Assembly: GCF_002923755.1 (NCBI RefSeq)
Contig: NZ_PGFZ01000011.1
Coordinates: 1-36,154 of the forward strand
From: Methylovulum psychrotolerans
Lineage (GTDB): Bacteria > Pseudomonadota > Gammaproteobacteria > Methylococcales > Methylomonadaceae
DNA length: 36,154 nt
Direction: 5' to 3'
The position numbers and the translations under genes were made by a program. Below the pieces are notes generated by a model. The model was given only the letters and a program-made list of their open reading frames with translations, was not told where the DNA came from and searched no databases. Positions 8,330 through 16,847 of the stretch are shown here, in pieces; positions within the stretch are counted from its first letter, which is position 1; each line of letters opens with the position of its first letter.

Positions 8330-9754
8330 CTACTGCCAACCTCCCCCCAGCGATTTATAAAGGTCTACCATAGCGACAATCTGCTTCTGCTTAGTCTCAA
8401 TCAACTCCTTCTTCGCCTCCAAGGCATCGCGTTGGGTTAACAACACATCCAGATAATCCGCCCGCGCCGACTTAAACAACTGCGTCGACACATCAATGGA
8501 TTGCACCAGCAAATCCACTTGCCCGCGCTTAAGCTGATAGTTTTTATCCAAATTGGCGATATTCGCCAACTGGTTAGCCACCTCGTTGTAAGCTTTGATA
8601 ATCGTTTGCTCGTACTCATAAGCCGCCTGAACCTGCTTGGCATTGGCGTTTTTATAGGTTGCGATAATGGCGTTTTTATTGACCAAAGGCGCGACCATCT
8701 CCCCGGCAATAACCGCCGCCAAAGACTCCGGCGTATTAATCAGGTATTTCAGGTCAAACGCATCAAAGCCCAACCCGGCCTTCATGGCAAACGACGGGTA
8801 AAAATTCGCCCTCGCCACCTGAATATTCAAATCCGCCGCCGCCAGCTCCAACTCCGCTTGGCGAATATCAGGGCGGTTTTGCAGCAATTGCGAGGGAATG
8901 CCCACCTGAAGCATTTTCGGCTGCATGTCCATAAAACCCGCTGCCGCGCGTGGGATGGCTTGGGGCGTGCGCCCTAACAGAAAATTAATCCGGTTTTCGG
9001 CCACCGTAATCTGCTGCTTAACCTCATAAATCCGGCTTTGGTTCTTCGCCACCTCCGCCTCGTAACGTTTGACGGCCAGCGTGGTGGAGCGGGCATAAAA
9101 CTGCAATTGCTTGACCACTTCCAAACCGTTTTTCTGGATAGCAATATTTTGCTCCAAATTCTTCAGCTGATTATCCAAGGCCAGCAGCTCATAATACGAA
9201 TGCGCTACTTCCGCGACCAGATTAGTCACCAAAAAGTTTTTACCTTCGCTGGTCGCCATATACTCCAGCGCCGCCACCTTGGTCGCATTGCGCAGTTTTT
9301 TCCAAACGTCCAACTCCCAGGTGGAAAACAGCCCAAACTGATAATTGCCCAAGAAGGTAGGAAAGGCTTGGCCATTGCTGATGTCCAGATTGTCTTCCAC
9401 CGCCCCGTTGCGGGTATATTTACCGACTTTTTCCCCGTCCGCCCCCGCGCCAAACTTCACAAACGGCAAATACTCCCCTTTCCGCGCTTGGATCTCATTT
9501 TGCGCCATGCTAATGCGTTGCAGCATCATGTTCACCTCCTTATTATTGGCGACCGCCGTACCGATCAGGCTGACCAGATGCGGGTCGTCAAAAAAGGTCT
9601 GCCACTTCACCGTCGCCGAACTGGTCTTTTTGACCAGTTCCGGCTGAAAGCTGCCGGGCAGTTGCACATCGGGCTTTTTGCTGGTGATGTCGGGGATGCT
9701 GCATGCTTGCAACAGCGCCCCAACGGCCAGTGCTATAACACGAAACTTAATCAT
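8330..9754 (-). CDS. RND efflux outer-membrane factor lipoprotein (NodT/OprM family)
   Basis: A 474-aa TolC-like channel subunit that carries substrates through the outer membrane for the pump at 10042-13218. A lipoprotein signal peptide is visible (FRVIALAVGALLQAC, lipobox LQAC, lipidated Cys18). The body shows the OEP duplication: alanine/glutamine-rich coiled-coil helices around 80-210 and 290-450, with the typical SQLLQNRPDIRQAELELAA segment in the middle. The start is set at the ATG at 9754, behind GAGAAG; the in-frame GTG at 9766 would add four residues. It is last in the three-gene minus-strand order adaptor, pump, channel, and is separated from the pump gene by mobile element copy 2. 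Confidence 0.9.
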   Translation of the reverse strand: MIKFRVIALAVGALLQACSIPDITSKKPDVQLPGSFQPELVKKTSSATVKWQTFFDDPHLVSLIGTAVANNKEVNMMLQRISMAQNEIQARKGEYLPFVKFGAGADGEKVGKYTRNGAVEDNLDISNGQAFPTFLGNYQFGLFSTWELDVWKKLRNATKVAALEYMATSEGKNFLVTNLVAEVAHSYYELLALDNQLKNLEQNIAIQKNGLEVVKQLQFYARSTTLAVKRYEAEVAKNQSRIYEVKQQITVAENRINFLLGRTPQAIPRAAAGFMDMQPKMLQVGIPSQLLQNRPDIRQAELELAAADLNIQVARANFYPSFAMKAGLGFDAFDLKYLINTPESLAAVIAGEMVAPLVNKNAIIATYKNANAKQVQAAYEYEQTIIKAYNEVANQLANIANLDKNYQLKRGQVDLLVQSIDVSTQLFKSARADYLDVLLTQRDALEAKKELIETKQKQIVAMVDLYKSLGGGWQ

Positions 9755-9824
9755 CGGGCTTCTCACAAAATAACCTCTAAATAATGGGAAATATTAGCCA
9801 AGAGCTAAGGCTCATCAAGGTGGA

Positions 9825-10044
9825 CGGCTCCCTCCCCTGATGGGGAGGGTTGGGGTGGGGAGAATAAAATCAATAGCTTATACATATAGCTCAGAGATTT
9901 TGATCAACGTGTTTTAAGTCTGTTTAATGAAAAAAGTCTTATTTATATTCTCCCCACCCCATCCCTCCCCATCAGGGGAGGGAGGCGAACTCCGTTGTTA
10001 AATTAACCTTGAGTCCTTCTGATATCTGGTAGCTGAGCTATTTA
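9825..10044. mobile_element. MITE-like palindromic element, copy 2 (ends truncated)
   Basis: Both inverted arms (near 9829-9868 and 9948-9988) and the central region match the other copies. The outer terminal repeats are missing. The right flank (GGTAGCTGAGCTATTTA) matches copy 3 (CAGTAGCTGAACTATTTA) up to 10044, which includes the stop codon of the RND pump gene. The element separates the pump gene from the outer-membrane factor gene. Confidence 0.75.
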
Positions 10045-13000
10045 CTCTTTGACATCGTGCGTACCAAATTGATAAGTTTCTGTTAACGGATTCAGGTCTT
10101 CGTCCTTAATTAAGGTCTTGCCTTCGGTCATTTTCGCGAAGATGTAATACAGCCCCGGAATCAGCAGCACCCCGAACACCGTACCAAACAACATACCGCC
10201 CAAAGAAGACGTGCCTATCGTCCGGTTACCGACCGCACCCGCCCCGGTCGCCATCGCCAACGGCACCAAGCCCGCGATAAAGGCAAAAGAAGTCATTAAG
10301 ATAGGCCGGAACCGCGCCCTCGCCCCGGCAATCGCCGCCTCCCGCACCGACAGGCCTTGGGTTTGCTTCTGCACCGCAAACTCGACAATCAACACCGCGT
10401 TTTTGCCGAGCAAACCGATCAACATCACCAAACCCAATTGCGCATACACGTCATTGGCAAGGCCCAAGGTTTTCAGTAAGAAGAACGCGCCGAAAATACC
10501 CGGCGGCAGCGAGAACAACACCGCCAACGGCAAGACAAAGCTTTCGTACTGCGCCGCCAACACTAAGTACACAAACACAATCACCACCAAGAAAATCACC
10601 AACGCCTCATTGCCCCGCGCCGCTTCGTCAAAAGACAAACCTTCCCAAGCAATGTCAAAACCGCGCGGCAAGGTCGCCGCCGCCACTTCTTGCACCGCCT
10701 TAATCGCCGCGCCGCTGGTATAACCGGGCGCAGGTACGGCACGGATAGTCGCGGAATTGTATAAGTTGTAGCGGGTAATCTCGTTAGGGCCGAGCTTTTT
10801 CTTCATGGTCATAAAAGCCGAATACGGCACCATTTCGCCGTTTTCGTTTTTCACATAATAATTCAGCACATCGGTAGGGAAACGGCGGAACTCCGGCAGG
10901 GCTTGGGTATAGACCTTGAAAAAGTTATTGAAGCGGATAAAACCCTGCTCATAGGTACTGCCGATCATAATGTCCAGATTATTCATCGCCTTATCAATGG
11001 ACACACCTTTTTGCATGGCTAACTGATTGTCGATAACCAACTCATATTGCGGGTAATTGGCGGCATAAAAGGTAAACAAGCCCGTCAACTCTTTACGTTT
11101 GCGCAATTCCGCCATAAAGTTTTGGTTGATTTTGTCAAACGCCTGATAATTGGTATCAATCGTCTTATCCAATAAGCGCAACGCCAAACCGGAGGCTGCC
11201 CCGTAACCGGGTACGGCAGGGGGTTCAAAAAACTCAATAATCGCCCCGAAATCATGGGTTTTTTCTTCCAACTCGTGGATAACCTCTTGGACAGAATGCT
11301 TACGCTGCGCCCAATCTTTCAGGTTGATAATACAAGTGCCCGCATTAGAGCCGCGCCCTTCGGTCAACACCTCATAACCCGCCAGCGAAGACACCGATTG
11401 CACCCCGTCAATCTTACTGGCGATGCCTTCCAGCTCACGCGCCACCTTATTCGTCACCTCAATAGTGGAGCCGGGCGGGGTTTGGATAATCGCATAAATC
11501 ATGCCCTGGTCTTCGCCGGGGATAAAGCCGGACGGCAAGGTGAGGTTGACCGAATAAATGCCGAAAGAAAAGCCCGCCAACACCAAAACCGTGACAATCC
11601 GCCGGGTAATCACCACATTCAGCACCTGAATATAGCGCCCGGTGGCTTTTTCAAACACATAGTTAAAGGCATCAATAAACAGGCTGACCGGGGTCTTGCG
11701 CTTCGGTTGGCCGTGGGTGTTTTTCAAAATCATCGCACACAACACGGGGGCCAGCGACAACGCCACCACCGCCGAAATGATGATTGACGAAGCCATCGCT
11801 ATCGAGAACTGCCGATAAAACACCCCGACCGGCCCCGACATAAAGGCAATCGGCACGAACACCGAAGTCATCACCAAGGTGATGGCAACAATCGCGCCGC
11901 CGATTTCCCCCAACACCTGTTGCGCCGCGACATACGGCGACACATTCTCCGCCTCCATCTTGGCATGGACGGCCTCCACCACCACAATCGCGTCATCGAC
12001 CACAATCCCGATAGCCAGCACCAAGGCAAACAAGGTAATCAAGTTAATGGACAGCCCAAACGCCTGCATCACCGCAAACGAGCCGACCAGCGACACCGGC
12101 ACGGCCAAAATCGGGATCAAGGTCGAACGCCAATCCCCCAAGAACACAAACACCACCAAAGACACCAGCACAAAGGCTTCCGCCAAGGTGTGCAAGACTT
12201 TTTCGATAGACGCGTCAACAAAGCGCGACACATCATAGTTAATCTCGTAATCCATGCCTTCCGGGAAGGTCTTTTTCAGCTCCTCCAACTTTTCCTTAAC
12301 GTTCTCAATCACCTTACTGGCATTACTGCCATAGTTTTGCTTCAGTACGATAGACGCGGACGGATAACCGTCCTTATCGGAATAAATGTTGTAAAACTCG
12401 CTGTTAAGGTCAACCTTGGCAATGTCTTTCAGATGCAGGATCTCACCTTTTGAATTGGCGCGGATAATAATGTTTTCGTACTCTTCCGGCTTGTTATAAC
12501 GGCCTTGATAAGTCAGCACATACTCTTTCGACTGCGCTGCCATCCCGGTACTTTGGCCTATCCGGCCAGGACGGCCAATAATGCTTTGGTTAGCAATCGC
12601 ATCCATCACCTCTTCGGTCGAGACGCTATACGCCCGCATCCGGTCAGGATTCAGCCAAACCCGCATCGCATATTGGCGGCTACCCAAAATTTTGGCTTGG
12701 GCAATACCAAAAATACGCTGAATTTCCGGGATAACCGTGACGTTGGCATAGTTGAACAGAAATTTCTCGTCGGCGTTTTTGTCCTTACTGAACAGGTTGA
12801 CGTACATCAACATACTCGGCTGTACCCGCTCGACGATAATCCCCTCCAACTGCACCAACTTCGGCAAGCGGCTCATCACCGTATCGAGCCGCGTCTTGAC
12901 GTTAACCATCGCAATATTCGGGTCGACACTCAAATCGAACAGCACCTGAATCGTCGATTCCCCCGCGCTGGTCGCATCCGAGATCAAATATTTCATACCC

Positions 13001-13218
13001 GGCACACCGTTAATGGCGCGTTCGATAGTAATCAACGACGACTGCACCAACACATCCGCACTCGCGCCAGGAAACGATAAAGAAATCGTCACACGGGGCG
13101 GGGCAATATCGGGAAACTGGGCAATAGGCAAGGATTTAATCGCCAACAGCCCCATAAACAAAAACAGCACCGATAACACAATCGCCATTACCGGTCTTTT
13201 GATAAAAATATTAAACAT
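10042..13218 (-). CDS. RND multidrug efflux permease (HAE1 family)
   Basis: A 1058-aa inner-membrane proton-driven pump of the AcrB/MexB type. The family architecture is complete: a first membrane helix at 9-30, a large periplasmic loop, helices at about 340-560, a second periplasmic loop, and helices at about 880-1030. The proton-relay aspartate pair is in VVDDAIVVVEAVHAK in the fourth helix, and the matching lysine is in LLGKNAVLIVEF. The usual VVVEN is VVVEA here. The substrate is probably hydrophobic drugs or lipids, by family. It lies between the adaptor and the outer-membrane factor genes on the same strand. Mobile elements fill both gaps, and the stop codon falls within the region similar to the element. 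No regulator gene is adjacent. Confidence 0.96.
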   Translation of the reverse strand: MFNIFIKRPVMAIVLSVLFLFMGLLAIKSLPIAQFPDIAPPRVTISLSFPGASADVLVQSSLITIERAINGVPGMKYLISDATSAGESTIQVLFDLSVDPNIAMVNVKTRLDTVMSRLPKLVQLEGIIVERVQPSMLMYVNLFSKDKNADEKFLFNYANVTVIPEIQRIFGIAQAKILGSRQYAMRVWLNPDRMRAYSVSTEEVMDAIANQSIIGRPGRIGQSTGMAAQSKEYVLTYQGRYNKPEEYENIIIRANSKGEILHLKDIAKVDLNSEFYNIYSDKDGYPSASIVLKQNYGSNASKVIENVKEKLEELKKTFPEGMDYEINYDVSRFVDASIEKVLHTLAEAFVLVSLVVFVFLGDWRSTLIPILAVPVSLVGSFAVMQAFGLSINLITLFALVLAIGIVVDDAIVVVEAVHAKMEAENVSPYVAAQQVLGEIGGAIVAITLVMTSVFVPIAFMSGPVGVFYRQFSIAMASSIIISAVVALSLAPVLCAMILKNTHGQPKRKTPVSLFIDAFNYVFEKATGRYIQVLNVVITRRIVTVLVLAGFSFGIYSVNLTLPSGFIPGEDQGMIYAIIQTPPGSTIEVTNKVARELEGIASKIDGVQSVSSLAGYEVLTEGRGSNAGTCIINLKDWAQRKHSVQEVIHELEEKTHDFGAIIEFFEPPAVPGYGAASGLALRLLDKTIDTNYQAFDKINQNFMAELRKRKELTGLFTFYAANYPQYELVIDNQLAMQKGVSIDKAMNNLDIMIGSTYEQGFIRFNNFFKVYTQALPEFRRFPTDVLNYYVKNENGEMVPYSAFMTMKKKLGPNEITRYNLYNSATIRAVPAPGYTSGAAIKAVQEVAAATLPRGFDIAWEGLSFDEAARGNEALVIFLVVIVFVYLVLAAQYESFVLPLAVLFSLPPGIFGAFFLLKTLGLANDVYAQLGLVMLIGLLGKNAVLIVEFAVQKQTQGLSVREAAIAGARARFRPILMTSFAFIAGLVPLAMATGAGAVGNRTIGTSSLGGMLFGTVFGVLLIPGLYYIFAKMTEGKTLIKDEDLNPLTETYQFGTHDVKE

Positions 13219-13274
13219 AATAAGCCTATGATTAAAAAGGTGGCTTTAAAGTAGGTGTGCAGCTATTTTTTACC

Positions 13275-13616
13275 CGATCATCAAATTTTTCATAAATCCC
13301 GCTCTGAATAGGGCGGGCTTTATGTTAAAAACACAAGCCTATAGGGCAAGACCGCTCCCTCCCCTGATGGGGAGGGTTGGGGTGGGGAGAATAAAATCAA
13401 TGGCTTATGCATATAGCACAGAGATTTCAAGCAGACTGCTTTCAGTCCGTTTAATGAAAAAACATTATTTAGATTCTCCCCACCCCACCCCAGCCCTCCC
13501 CATCAGGGGAGGGAGCCGGATTCCATTGCAACTTGTTGTTTTAAATTAATTTGTTAAAACTTTCAATACCCAGTAGCTGAACTATTTATCCGAATGTTAA
13601 AAACTTGATGATCGAG
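13275..13616. mobile_element. MITE-like palindromic element, copy 3 (most complete)
   Basis: About 342 bp between CGATCATCAAATTTTT (13275-13290) and the inverted AAAAACTTGATGATCG (ending near 13614). The long inner inverted arms lie near 13350-13395 and 13474-13515. It is inserted between the adaptor and pump genes. It also carries a small hairpin (CCCGCTCTGAATAGGGCGGG, 13298-13317) just inside the left end. Confidence 0.85.
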
Positions 13617-13656
13617 ATTTAGCTGAAGAATAAACGCTTAATCATCAAGTAAAAGG

Positions 13657-14745
13657 TTACTCCGTATACAATTCCAACTCCGAACGTACCTTTGCAGGCG
13701 GCTTCAAATCAATCTTCACTTCTTCGCCCGCATGTACCTTACGCAAACCCTCAAGCAAAATCTTGTCGTCATCTTTCAAGCCGTCTTTAATAATAAACAA
13801 ATGCGGCAAATCGACTTCAATCGTGACCAGCCGTTGCTCCAGCTTGCCTTCGCTGTTAATCACATACACATAGGTCTTATCCATCACCTGAAAGGTCGCT
13901 TTTTGCGGAATCAGCAAGGCATTTTTATAAGGCTTAACCATCAAAATAGTCCCCGTCTCCCCATGGCGCAGGGTGCGGTCAGGATTAGGAAAGGTCGCGC
14001 GGAACTCGATATTCCCCGCCGTATTATCAAAATCCGCCTCAATCGTCTCAATCACCCCGGGTTGGTTAAATACCGCGCCGTTCGCCATCCGCAACTGCAC
14101 TTGCTTGGTACGTTCATCCCCCGAATTATGGGTTTTATATTCCAAATACTCCGCCTCCGGCACGTTGAAATACACCCATAACTTGCTGATGTCCGATAAG
14201 GTGGTCAACAAAGACCCCTCATCCAGCAAACTGCCGTTTCTGGCTGCTAAATGGTCCATAATGCCGTCAAACGGCGCGTTAATATTGGTAAAACCCAAGT
14301 GGGTTTCCGCCATCGTCACCTCGGCATTGGCCTTATCCAACTTCGCTTTCGCCAACGCCAATTCATTGGCCGAAACGATATTTTTATCCGCCAAGCCCTT
14401 GGTGTTCAGGTATTCGATATTCATGTTATTGGCTTCGGCTTTTGCCTTTAACAGCTCCGCCTGGTAGATATTGGGCATAATTTTGAACATCGCCTGCCCC
14501 TTATGTACCCATTGCCCTTCATCGACAAAAATATCCTGCAAATACCCCCTCTCCAACGCCCGAATCTCGATATGCCGAATCGCATGGATCTGGCACACAT
14601 ATTCTTTCGTCACAAAGGTATCCTCACGGAACGGTGTAGTGGCCTCCAGTACCGGGGCGGCCTCCGGCTTTTCGGGTTCTTCTGGATGGCAAGCGCTTAA
14701 CAACGTCGCAACCAAGGCCAGAATGACAGATGCTTTAGTAATCAT
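13657..14745 (-). CDS. RND efflux periplasmic adaptor (membrane fusion protein)
   Basis: A 362-aa adaptor linking the RND pump to the outer-membrane channel. It has a lipoprotein signal peptide (ASVILALVATLLSAC, Cys19), so it is anchored in the inner membrane. Next comes a barrel-sandwich (biotinyl-lipoyl-like) segment around IEIRALERGYLQDIFVDEGQ. A short helical hairpin (about 90-150) follows, then the second lipoyl half (THLGFTNINAPFDGIMDHL) and a beta-barrel region to the C-terminus. The hairpin is short, as in adaptors that work with OprM-type channels. It is first in the minus-strand operon with the pump and channel. The ATG is preceded by no clear ribosome binding site. Confidence 0.92.
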   Translation of the reverse strand: MITKASVILALVATLLSACHPEEPEKPEAAPVLEATTPFREDTFVTKEYVCQIHAIRHIEIRALERGYLQDIFVDEGQWVHKGQAMFKIMPNIYQAELLKAKAEANNMNIEYLNTKGLADKNIVSANELALAKAKLDKANAEVTMAETHLGFTNINAPFDGIMDHLAARNGSLLDEGSLLTTLSDISKLWVYFNVPEAEYLEYKTHNSGDERTKQVQLRMANGAVFNQPGVIETIEADFDNTAGNIEFRATFPNPDRTLRHGETGTILMVKPYKNALLIPQKATFQVMDKTYVYVINSEGKLEQRLVTIEVDLPHLFIIKDGLKDDDKILLEGLRKVHAGEEVKIDLKPPAKVRSELELYTE

Positions 14746-15251
14746 ATTTAGGGTGGCTTAAGTGAATAAGACAAAAAGGACGCAACCGACAGGACCCAGC
14801 CTATCGGTTAACGGTGGCTAAAGAGGCCTATCCAATAATCATGCCATTTTGTCGCGCCCATGCAGGCGGGTAGGATTTGCCGCGTATTTCGGCGCGGTAA
14901 ATTTGGGGGGATTAACTTTTAAAAAAGGCTATTGCTTTTTAAAGCTTTATAAAATCAATTGCTTGCTATTAAACCGTAAAATAATTACGTTTTTTGGTGC
15001 GGCGGGCGCAGAAAGCGCAATCACTTAGTTTTTATAAGGCAGTTACCCGAAAATTCCTCCGGGTTTGAAAATAACAAAAACCTTACTTTCTTCCGCCTCG
15101 GCTGAAATGCCCAATAGGGCGGTTTAGGATTTGGTTTAAATGAACCAGCTTGCCAGGTGGTGGTGGCGGCAATATCCGGCAGGCTATTGCCAAAACGCTT
15201 TGCCATGGGAATGGGGCGGCGGTCAGTGAAAGGGTAAGCCGTTATGCCCGG
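14746..15251. other. Intergenic gap holding the presumed efflux operon promoter
   Basis: It separates the minus-strand efflux operon from the lipoprotein pair. It includes an AT-rich tract (about 14915-15000), likely to hold the promoter of the adaptor gene, but no -35/-10 pair stands out. A 61-codon frame at 15021-15206 (minus) has no ribosome binding site or recognisable features, and I do not call it. Confidence 0.4.
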
Positions 15252-15872
15252 CTATTTAACGGGTGAGTCGGCCAATAAATCGGGGGTTTGCTGAAGAAAA
15301 TCCAATACATCGTCGGTGATGTCAGTCACGGGTTGGCTGCTATACAGCACATCTGGCGGATAATCATGCAAAATCAACGCATAATCGTGTTGGGCACTAT
15401 AGTCTTTGAGGACGCTGGCGGTAAGCCGCGCCGTTGCACTCGCGAGTTCTTCCAAGTAATGGAGATCGCTGGGTGTCGCTAGCTGCGCCCTTAAATAAAG
15501 CTGCTTGTGCAGTGCCGTCAGAATCGCCGGCTCTTCTTGTAAGATTTTGATGCACTGCATAACCGGATTATATTCATCCGCCAGCTCCGCACATTTTTGC
15601 CGCCCCGGTCGCTCCAAATCCGCCACCTCTTGTTGTGCGGCCCGCAGTTGCGCCAACTTTTCGTTATAACGTTGTTGCGCTACGCCGTCCTTGGCTTGCA
15701 ATAGCCGTTCAATCGCCAGAGACAGCTTATTCGTATCCACCTTTACCCATTTTAGCGGCGTTTCCGGCGGGTGGGCAATTGGCGCGGCAGGCGGCGGCAC
15801 AGACTTGGAACGGCTAAAATCGCAGGCGCAGAGCAGTAACAGCATAAGGCCAAGGCTGGTTTTTTTCAGCAT
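15252..15872 (-). CDS. OmpH/Skp-like lipoprotein, copy B
   Basis: A 206-aa lipoprotein with signal peptide MLKKTSLGLMLLLLCAC (lipobox LCAC, Cys17). A proline-rich linker follows, then a mostly helical domain with a charged coiled coil (about 55-90). The C-terminal motif VTDITDDVLDFL resembles the DITDEVL end of OmpH/Skp periplasmic chaperones. Skp itself is soluble, so lipid anchoring would be a variation. The frame extends upstream to 15932, but the ATG at 15872 is preferred. It starts the signal peptide, has AGGAA upstream, and the extra residues are read from a dispersed repeat. It lies directly downstream of a related gene (15935-16702), evidently an old tandem duplicate. Confidence 0.7.
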   Translation of the reverse strand: MLKKTSLGLMLLLLCACDFSRSKSVPPPAAPIAHPPETPLKWVKVDTNKLSLAIERLLQAKDGVAQQRYNEKLAQLRAAQQEVADLERPGRQKCAELADEYNPVMQCIKILQEEPAILTALHKQLYLRAQLATPSDLHYLEELASATARLTASVLKDYSAQHDYALILHDYPPDVLYSSQPVTDITDDVLDFLQQTPDLLADSPVK

Positions 15873-15892
15873 GGATAAAGGGTTCCTAAAAG

Positions 15893-15916
15893 GCGGGCAA
15901 GATGCCCGCGCTCCAA
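15893..15916. repeat. Half copy of the 2241 hairpin repeat
   Basis: These 24 bp are identical to the second arm of the hairpin at 2241-2292. They lie between the two OmpH-like genes, just upstream of the ribosome binding site of copy B. Confidence 0.75.
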
Positions 15917-15934
15917 CGCTTGGAAACCGCACGG

Positions 15935-16702
15935 TTATTGACCTTCGGCCACATCTGGCGCGTCGCTGGCGGGCGGCGGCGTTGCTAAAGGCTGTTGGCT
16001 GATAAAGTCCAGCAAATCAGCGGTAATGTCCAACACCACTTTACTCTGGTTATGCACGATAGACTGGTCGCGGTCGTTGATAATCAACTGATAGCCGTGG
16101 TGTTGCCCATAAGTGCCGACTAGCTTAGTGAGCGTGCTCTCGGTAAGCTCGCGCAACTGCCGCTCGTTTTGGCTTTTCTCACGTTCCAAATTCCCAAATG
16201 TCTCCAAGCGGGTTTGTAAATCTATGAGCAACGGGTCTTCTTTGATTTTTTTGACACATTCCAGATAGGCCGGGTTATTGTGGGTTTTTTGCCACTCAAG
16301 CAGGTCGGCACCGGAATAGATTCTGGAAGAGCCAAACTCCTGGTAGGGGATGTCGGCGGGTTTAGACGGTAAGTTTTTACCGCCTTTATTGCCTTGGGCA
16401 TCTGGGCATTTATCCCGCATCGCCCGGCCTATCTCACTGATTTGGTCAACAATCAGCTTACGTTCTTTGGTTTGCTCTTGATAGCGGCTGTTTGCCGCCT
16501 CAATCTCAGGGTCTGCCTTGCTTAAAGCCAGGCTGACCGCCTCGGTCAACTTGCGCTTATCCACCACCGCCCACTTGATGGCCGACGCGGGGATAAAGGC
16601 TTGAGCCGCTGGGGCTGGGATAGGCGGTGGCGGAGCTTGTAATGCGTCGCAAGCACTGAGTAGGGCTAACAGGCATAAACTGGCGGGGAGTCGTTTAGTC
16701 AT
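15935..16702 (-). CDS. OmpH/Skp-like lipoprotein, copy A
   Basis: A 255-aa lipoprotein with signal peptide MTKRLPASLCLLALLSAC (lipobox LSAC, Cys18) and a proline/alanine-rich linker. A helical domain follows, with charged heptad-like stretches (about 70-100 and 165-210), and then VVLDITADLLDFI near the end. The same order and the same C-terminal motif are found in copy B, to which it is clearly related. It differs by an inserted segment (about residues 105-145, GNKGGKNLPSKPADIPYQEF) absent from copy B. The ATG at 16702 is preferred over an in-frame start at 16714 because it begins the signal peptide. The similarity to OmpH/Skp is motif-level, and a chaperone role is inference. Confidence 0.7.
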   Translation of the reverse strand: MTKRLPASLCLLALLSACDALQAPPPPIPAPAAQAFIPASAIKWAVVDKRKLTEAVSLALSKADPEIEAANSRYQEQTKERKLIVDQISEIGRAMRDKCPDAQGNKGGKNLPSKPADIPYQEFGSSRIYSGADLLEWQKTHNNPAYLECVKKIKEDPLLIDLQTRLETFGNLEREKSQNERQLRELTESTLTKLVGTYGQHHGYQLIINDRDQSIVHNQSKVVLDITADLLDFISQQPLATPPPASDAPDVAEGQ

Positions 16703-16847
16703 GGGGGCTGGCACTGGGTGGGTTGGGGTGTAATAAAGTATAAGCCAGTAGTGTTAACAGGGGAAAGTTTTGTTGTGGGGTGGGTGGTAATAATAGCGGG
16801 TTTGGGATAAGCTTAGGGGCAAATGGGTTTATTGGGGTGTGGGATTG

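Noticed and set aside
8501-9784. Long plus-strand frames opposite the outer-membrane factor gene
   Set aside because: They are mirror frames of a well-recognised gene, rich in Arg, His, Leu and Gln, with no family resemblance.
11254-13080. Several plus-strand frames of 150-190 codons opposite the RND pump
   Set aside because: They are antisense shadows, His/Arg/Asn-rich, of a complete pump gene.
15021-15206. A 61-codon minus-strand frame
   Set aside because: No ribosome binding site, no signal or domain features; it looks like chance or repeat-derived sequence.
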